Positions 60,645-64,000 of a stretch of DNA of 64,000 nucleotides are shown piece after piece. Every line of letters starts with the position of its first letter. Within the stretch, counting starts at the first letter, position 1. This DNA comes from an uncultured Eubacteriales bacterium (lineage in GTDB: Bacteria > Bacillota > Clostridia > Peptostreptococcales > Anaerovoracaceae). Position numbers and translations under genes: made by a program. The DNA lies in NCBI GenBank assembly GCA_902773665.1, contig CACYFF010000002.1, forward strand, positions 62,001-126,000, given 5' to 3'. Below the pieces are notes generated by a model, which worked only from the letters and a program-made list of their open reading frames with translations, did not search any database and had not been told where the DNA came from.

Positions 60645-61064
60645 CTACCTCCCTGCCGCGCATTCCTCGCACAGGCCGTAGAAGACCGTGCGCAGCGGAT
60701 CCAGCGTAAAATGGTGCTCTTCCTTTAAATGGCTGCGGATCTGCACCAGCTCTTCGCAGTGCAGGTGAATGAGCTTGCCGCACTTCTCGCACTTGCAGTG
60801 GAAGCACTCCTCCCCGCAGGTCGTCTGCCGGTCCACGTACTCGAAGCAGGCCGGGCTGTTCGCATCGATGATGTATTTGTTGACGAGGCCCTCCTCCACC
60901 ATGCGCTCCAGCTGCCGGTAGACCGTAGCCACGCCGATGGGGGTGCCGCGGGCCTGGAAATAGTCGCAGACGTCCTTCGCCGTAAAGTGTTCCCCCGGCA
61001 CCGCCTGCATGTATTCCAGCAGCCTACTGCGCTGCCTCGTGTTGTATTGATTGCGGACGTTCAT
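60645..61064 (-). CDS. zur: Fur-family zinc regulator (Zur-like)
   Basis: 139 residues: winged helix with SRLLEYMQAV and GVATVYRQLERMVEEGLV, then a C-terminal metal domain with CKCEKCGKLIHLHCEEL (two CxxC pairs: CEKC and CEEC) of the structural zinc site. Promoter carries two Fur-type boxes, so it probably controls itself and znuACB. Zur rather than Fur/PerR is inferred from the neighbours. Confidence 0.88.
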   Translation of the reverse strand: MNVRNQYNTRQRSRLLEYMQAVPGEHFTAKDVCDYFQARGTPIGVATVYRQLERMVEEGLVNKYIIDANSPACFEYVDRQTTCGEECFHCKCEKCGKLIHLHCEELVQIRSHLKEEHHFTLDPLRTVFYGLCEECAAGR

Positions 61065-61101
61065 AGTTCCTCCCGGCGGGTCTCCCCACCTTCCGCGAAA
61101 A

Positions 61102-61116
61102 TGAAAACCTTTCTCA
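61102..61116 (-). promoter_or_regulatory. Fur/Zur-type box 2 at the zur transcription start
   Basis: TGAAAAC-C-TTTCTCA, 7-1-7 half-sites matching in five of seven positions, overlapping the end of the -10 element. Confidence 0.5.
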
Positions 61117-61144
61117 TTTTAAGTGTGACCCCAAGATCTGTCAA
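61116..61144 (-). promoter_or_regulatory. zur-znuACB promoter
   Basis: TTGACA (61139-61144), 17-base spacer, TAAAAT (61116-61121). Confidence 0.85.
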
Positions 61145-61148
61145 GGAA

Positions 61149-61167
61149 TTTGAGAATGATTTTCAAA
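61149..61167 (-). promoter_or_regulatory. Fur/Zur-type box 1 upstream of the zur promoter
   Basis: TTTGAGAAT-G-ATTTTCAAA, a 19 bp near-perfect palindrome with the 7-1-7 Fur-superfamily form (TGANAAT-N-ATTNTCA), a few bases upstream of the -35. Confidence 0.85.
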
Positions 61168-61244
61168 ATAAAAAGGGCCGGCAAAGAGTTCGCCGCGCCT
61201 CAGGAATCAGTGATCTATGCCAAATTTGCTTCGAAATAAAAACT

Positions 61245-61355
61245 GACTTAGAAATTCTATGACAAATCAATCCATATAAAAAAACGACTTAGAAATCCGC
61301 CGATTTCTAAGTCATTCGTTCCATATAACGGGATTTGTCTTAGGAATTCTAAGAC
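61245..61355. repeat. Three related palindromes between the TRIC and zur genes
   Basis: Copies: GACTTAGAAATTCTATGAC (61245-61263), a 12 bp hairpin GACTTAGAAATC / GATTTCTAAGTC (61286-61313) and GTCTTAGGAATTCTAAGAC (61337-61355). The spacers also share CCATATAA. The middle copy is followed by seven T on the minus strand. No gene lies in 61168-61417. Confidence 0.75.
61278..61313 (-). terminator. Terminator after the TRIC-family gene
   Basis: 12 bp stem GACTTAGAAATC / GATTTCTAAGTC, 4-base loop, then G and seven T on the minus strand. Confidence 0.85.
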
Positions 61356-61417
61356 ACTAATCGAAAACCTGCAATTTGGCAAAACAGCCTGCGCCGCATG
61401 CCAAGAAACACCGTCCC

Positions 61418-62101
61418 CTACTCCGCCTTGGGCAGCTTCCAGCGGTACTTGGCCGCAAGGATGCGCAGCAGCACGACAACGGCCGTGCAGGAAAGCAGCG
61501 ACGCTGCCTGGCTTATGTGGTCCCAGGTGAGGACGCAGTAAACAGCGCCCAGAATGGAGGCACTGGCATAGAAATGCTTTACGAAGATGTAGGGCTGCTC
61601 GCCGGCCATCCCGTCGCGCATCACTCCGCCGCCGACGCCCGTCAGCACGCCGACGAAGCCGGCCAGGAAGCCGTTGCACCAGGGAATGGCGCTGTAGGCA
61701 GCCTGGATGCCGATGGCGGTAAAGATGCCCAGGCCCAGCGCATCCGTCACCAGGAGGACCTTCTCGTAAAACTCCGCTTTGCGCCGGTAATCTTCCCGCA
61801 CGGGAGGAAGGAAGGCGATGAGCCCCACAGCGATCGCTGTGACCGTAAACGCCGGATCGCGGAACGCGGCCGGCGGCACGACGTTGATGATGAGGTCACG
61901 CAAAATGCCGCCGCCCACGGCAGTGGTCATGGCCAGGACAGCGACGCCGAGAATATCCATTTTCTTTTTAATGCCCACAGAGGCACCGGAGACCGCAAAC
62001 GCGATGGTGCCGATGAGTTCCAACGTATAGATCAAAGAATTCCAACCTTTCTGAGTTTTTTCATTCCAAACCTTCGGTACCATGGCAGGACTGCCGGCCA
62101 T
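61418..62101 (-). CDS. TRIC-family (UPF0126/YadS-like) membrane protein
   Basis: 227 residues, about seven helices and two repeats marked by the glycine motifs GGGILRD and GGGVMRD, as in trimeric intracellular cation channels of the UPF0126 family. Ion or glycine flux is reported for relatives; the role here is unknown. The start is uncertain: ATG at 62101, or a TTG near residue 23, which would align better with the family N-terminus (IYTLELIGTIAFAVSGA). It follows yihY by about 24 bases. Confidence 0.88.
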   Translation of the reverse strand: MAGSPAMVPKVWNEKTQKGWNSLIYTLELIGTIAFAVSGASVGIKKKMDILGVAVLAMTTAVGGGILRDLIINVVPPAAFRDPAFTVTAIAVGLIAFLPPVREDYRRKAEFYEKVLLVTDALGLGIFTAIGIQAAYSAIPWCNGFLAGFVGVLTGVGGGVMRDGMAGEQPYIFVKHFYASASILGAVYCVLTWDHISQAASLLSCTAVVVLLRILAAKYRWKLPKAE

Positions 62102-62125
62102 GGCATCGAAGACCGCCTCCGCTTC

Positions 62126-63016
62126 TTATCCTTTGCGGCGCAGCAGTTCGCTTCCGTCGAATCCGTCCTCCTCCAGCGCCTTGTTCAGAGCTCCGCCGGC
62201 AAACAGGATCATCATGATCACCCGCACCCACAGCAGGACCAGGAACAGAGATGCCAGCGAGCCGTACAGGCTGGATGCGCGGTAGAACCGGGGAATCGCA
62301 AAGGAAAAGATCTTCGTAAACAGGAACCAGGCCACGCCCGTAAAGACCGCCCCCGGCACACGGCTCTTCAGCGTGTGCCGCGTGATCGGCAGATAGGCGT
62401 AGAGCATCAGGACCGCCAGAAGGCCGACCCCGGCCACGATCAGGTTGCTCACGTGGAAGACCGAGGCGAGCGTCTCTTCCAGCTCCGCCAAGCCTTCGAT
62501 GCCGATCCGTTCCAGAATGCTGTTGACCACGTTCAGCACGGAGCTGCCCAGCATGTTGAATACCAGCAGCGCTGGGATGAGGATGACCATCATCAGCGTA
62601 AAGACAAGGCGTTTGAGGATATTGTGAACGCCCTTCTCCTTTTCCGCATCGTCGAACTGATTCAAGCCGACCCGGATCGCGTTTACGCCGCCGGAAGCCG
62701 ACCACAGGGTGGTGAGCGCGGCAGCGGAGGCCAGCAATCCGCCGGACTGGTTCCGCAGATTCGACATCATGGATTCCAGCAGTTCCCGGACCTGGCCCAG
62801 ATCCGGAAGCAGCTGAAGCAGCACGTCGGACACGTCCGCGGGAGAGTACCAGGGGACCAGGTTGATGATCGCGATGATGAGCATGATAAACGGAAACGCC
62901 GCCGTAATGATGAACAGCGTCGCATTTCCGGAATACACGAACATGTTGTTGTCGAGAAAGAGCCGCACCGTCCGCAGGACCAGCGCTTTCGCCTTCTCCT
63001 TCGTCAATTTCCCCAT
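62126..63016 (-). CDS. YihY/BrkB-family membrane protein
   Basis: 296 residues with about six helices and the family motifs LFLDNNMFVYSGNATLFII, SASGGVNAIRVGLNQFD and LYGSLASLFLVLLWVRVIMM. Function unresolved; once called RNase BN. The ATG at 63016 (MGKLTKEKAK) is preferred to the longer reading from 63094, which starts in the upstream terminator. It has no ribosome binding site; a TGC-TATAAT element ends seven bases upstream. Confidence 0.88.
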   Translation of the reverse strand: MGKLTKEKAKALVLRTVRLFLDNNMFVYSGNATLFIITAAFPFIMLIIAIINLVPWYSPADVSDVLLQLLPDLGQVRELLESMMSNLRNQSGGLLASAAALTTLWSASGGVNAIRVGLNQFDDAEKEKGVHNILKRLVFTLMMVILIPALLVFNMLGSSVLNVVNSILERIGIEGLAELEETLASVFHVSNLIVAGVGLLAVLMLYAYLPITRHTLKSRVPGAVFTGVAWFLFTKIFSFAIPRFYRASSLYGSLASLFLVLLWVRVIMMILFAGGALNKALEEDGFDGSELLRRKG

Positions 63017-63023
63017 ATGTATA

Positions 63024-63032
63024 ATTATAGCA
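63024..63032 (-). promoter_or_regulatory. Extended -10 promoter at the yihY start codon
   Basis: Minus-strand TGC-TATAAT with seven bases to the ATG at 63016; no clear -35 (T-rich region). Confidence 0.65.
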
Positions 63033-63042
63033 AAACGAAAGG

Positions 63043-63080
63043 AAAAGAAAAACTCCGAAGAGAACTTCGGAGTTTTTGGA
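63043..63080. terminator. Bidirectional terminator before yihY
   Basis: 9 bp stem ACTCCGAAG / CTTCGGAGT, loop AGAA, with T-runs on both sides (TTTTTCTTTT on the minus strand). Confidence 0.88.
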
Positions 63081-63197
63081 GCTGATAAAAACACCTGTGC
63101 TTGTGGCCTTTCTCATCGACGACAGACAGATCCTTTTGTCGTTGCAGACCGCGATATGAAAGGACGTTCCAAATTCCTTGCCGTCTCCGGTCTCTTT

Positions 63198-64000
63198 TCA
63201 ATAAGTCAGTTTTCTGTTCCGCGCTGAGACTTCCCAAAAGCCTAAAAGTTTGCGATCTGAGACATAAGGGACCTCCGGATACAACTGGCTGCATGGACAG
63301 ATATGAGTAGGGACTATGTGAATCATGTCTCCGACTATTGGACATTCAGACTCATATCCGGGAAGCATCCGAAAAACCCAATGCTCTTCGTTCATGAGCA
63401 CTTCTTCATAATGATCAACACCAATGAGAAGACCTCTGCAGAGCTTGTTGATCGTCGAGATGCCCTTTTCCCCGCAATCCAGCGTAAAATATCCTTTTCT
63501 CGGGTTGCTGATGACTCTGCTGAGGATCAGTCCACCAGGCTTATAAGGCATCTCGGGATACTTCACCGCATAGGTCCAATCCTGGATGAAGACGGTCCCG
63601 GGTGACAGATATGCATACGGATATATAAAGGATGTATGGGCGCCAAATTCTGGAGATCCTCCTAACGTGATTACGTCACACGTGGAATATATCCGCCTGA
63701 TCTCATCGAAAAGAATGCTCAACTGTCGATCGGAGGTTGCAACGGCCTTTTCCCGAAAGCCGGGCTCGCCTTCCCCGAATTGCGCATCATACCAATGCAG
63801 ACCCCGCAGCACTATCCCGCTCATCTGTGATACGGCAGCGAGGAAGGGCTCTAGCACGTCCAGCTCGACTCCGGTCCTGTCGAAACCAGAGTTCACATCT
63901 ACGAGAAACGGCAGCACAATGCCCTCTCTGATGCATTCCTCGCTCAGTGCCTGGATGCTGGCCAGATCGTCGCCGATCGTGAAGAACTCCGTCTCGGGGA
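63198..64000 (-). CDS. D-threonine aldolase / D-serine dehydratase-like protein (partial; 5' end off window)
   Basis: C-terminal part of an alanine-racemase-fold PLP enzyme, reading open to the window edge (earliest residues PETEFFTIGDDLASIQALSE). Motifs: LPFLVDVNSGFDRTG, ITLGGSPEFGAHTSFIYPYAYLSPG and a C-terminal metal site THICPCSQLYPEV (His and Cys), as in DSD1/D-threonine aldolase proteins. The reaction is not settled: aldol cleavage or ammonia elimination of a D-amino acid. An internal GTG at 63917 is not the start. The PLP lysine lies off window. Confidence 0.85.
   Translation of the reverse strand, partial: PETEFFTIGDDLASIQALSEECIREGIVLPFLVDVNSGFDRTGVELDVLEPFLAAVSQMSGIVLRGLHWYDAQFGEGEPGFREKAVATSDRQLSILFDEIRRIYSTCDVITLGGSPEFGAHTSFIYPYAYLSPGTVFIQDWTYAVKYPEMPYKPGGLILSRVISNPRKGYFTLDCGEKGISTINKLCRGLLIGVDHYEEVLMNEEHWVFRMLPGYESECPIVGDMIHIVPTHICPCSQLYPEVPYVSDRKLLGFWEVSARNRKLTY

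Noticed and set aside
61245-61355. CRISPR array
   Set aside because: The three repeats differ in sequence and have unequal starts (41 and 51 bases apart) with related spacers, and no cas gene is present.

Overview
The window looks like a chromosomal segment from a GC-rich, anaerobic member of the Clostridia (Firmicutes). This rests on a 2[4Fe-4S] clostridial ferredoxin beside rex, a CIRCE-controlled groESL, an L10 leader, TsaEBD with RimI, and many strong AAGGAGG ribosome binding sites. Genus cannot be fixed from the sequence; a Family XIII/Anaerovoracaceae-like organism would fit, but that is a guess. I see no tRNA or rRNA gene, insertion sequence, phage or CRISPR array.

Layout. 1-2.8 kb: guaA (partial, no N-terminal amidotransferase domain), guaB of a Tritrichomonas-like type, and a VanY-like lipoprotein. 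2.8-4.9 kb: groEL/groES with CIRCE. 4.9-9.1 kb: a P-loop/Asp23-like fusion, ferredoxin, rex, an ABC-F protein and acpP. 9.1-10.8 kb: an FMN riboswitch driving ribU and a coupled EamA transporter. 11-13.8 kb: tsaE-tsaB-rimI-tsaD. 14.8-30.6 kb: the housekeeping block rpmG-secE-nusG-rplK-rplA-rplJ-rplL-rpoB-rpoC-rpsL-rpsG-fusA-tuf, with separate promoters before rpmG, rplJ, rpoB and rpsL. 30.7-33.2 kb: lysC-asd behind a terminator-like leader.

33.2-39.1 kb is the most unusual accessory region. A TetR regulator, a PNPOx-TerD fusion and a GlcD-like flavoenzyme form one unit. It is divergent from a LOR/SDH (TIGR00300-like) protein and followed by an NhaC-type antiporter. 39-45 kb: an aminotransferase, dtd, a D-2-hydroxyacid dehydrogenase, a YdcF-like protein and two paralogous lipoproteins. 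45-50.6 kb: an MMPL/RND transporter with a large coiled-coil exported partner, divergent from a TetR regulator, with a palindrome lying exactly in the promoter spacer. 50.6-54.7 kb: potABCD. 54.7-58 kb: an iron alcohol dehydrogenase, a PAP2 phosphatase and cca. 58-61.2 kb: zur-znuA-znuC-znuB with Fur-type boxes. 61.4-64 kb: a TRIC-family channel, YihY, and the C-terminal part of a D-threonine aldolase/D-serine dehydratase-like enzyme.

Recurring theme: several genes (ABC-F, tsaE, cca, yihY) have an extended -10 element (TGN-TAtaAT) only 6-9 bases before the start codon and no ribosome binding site. This predicts leaderless or nearly leaderless mRNAs in a genome that otherwise uses strong Shine-Dalgarno sequences.
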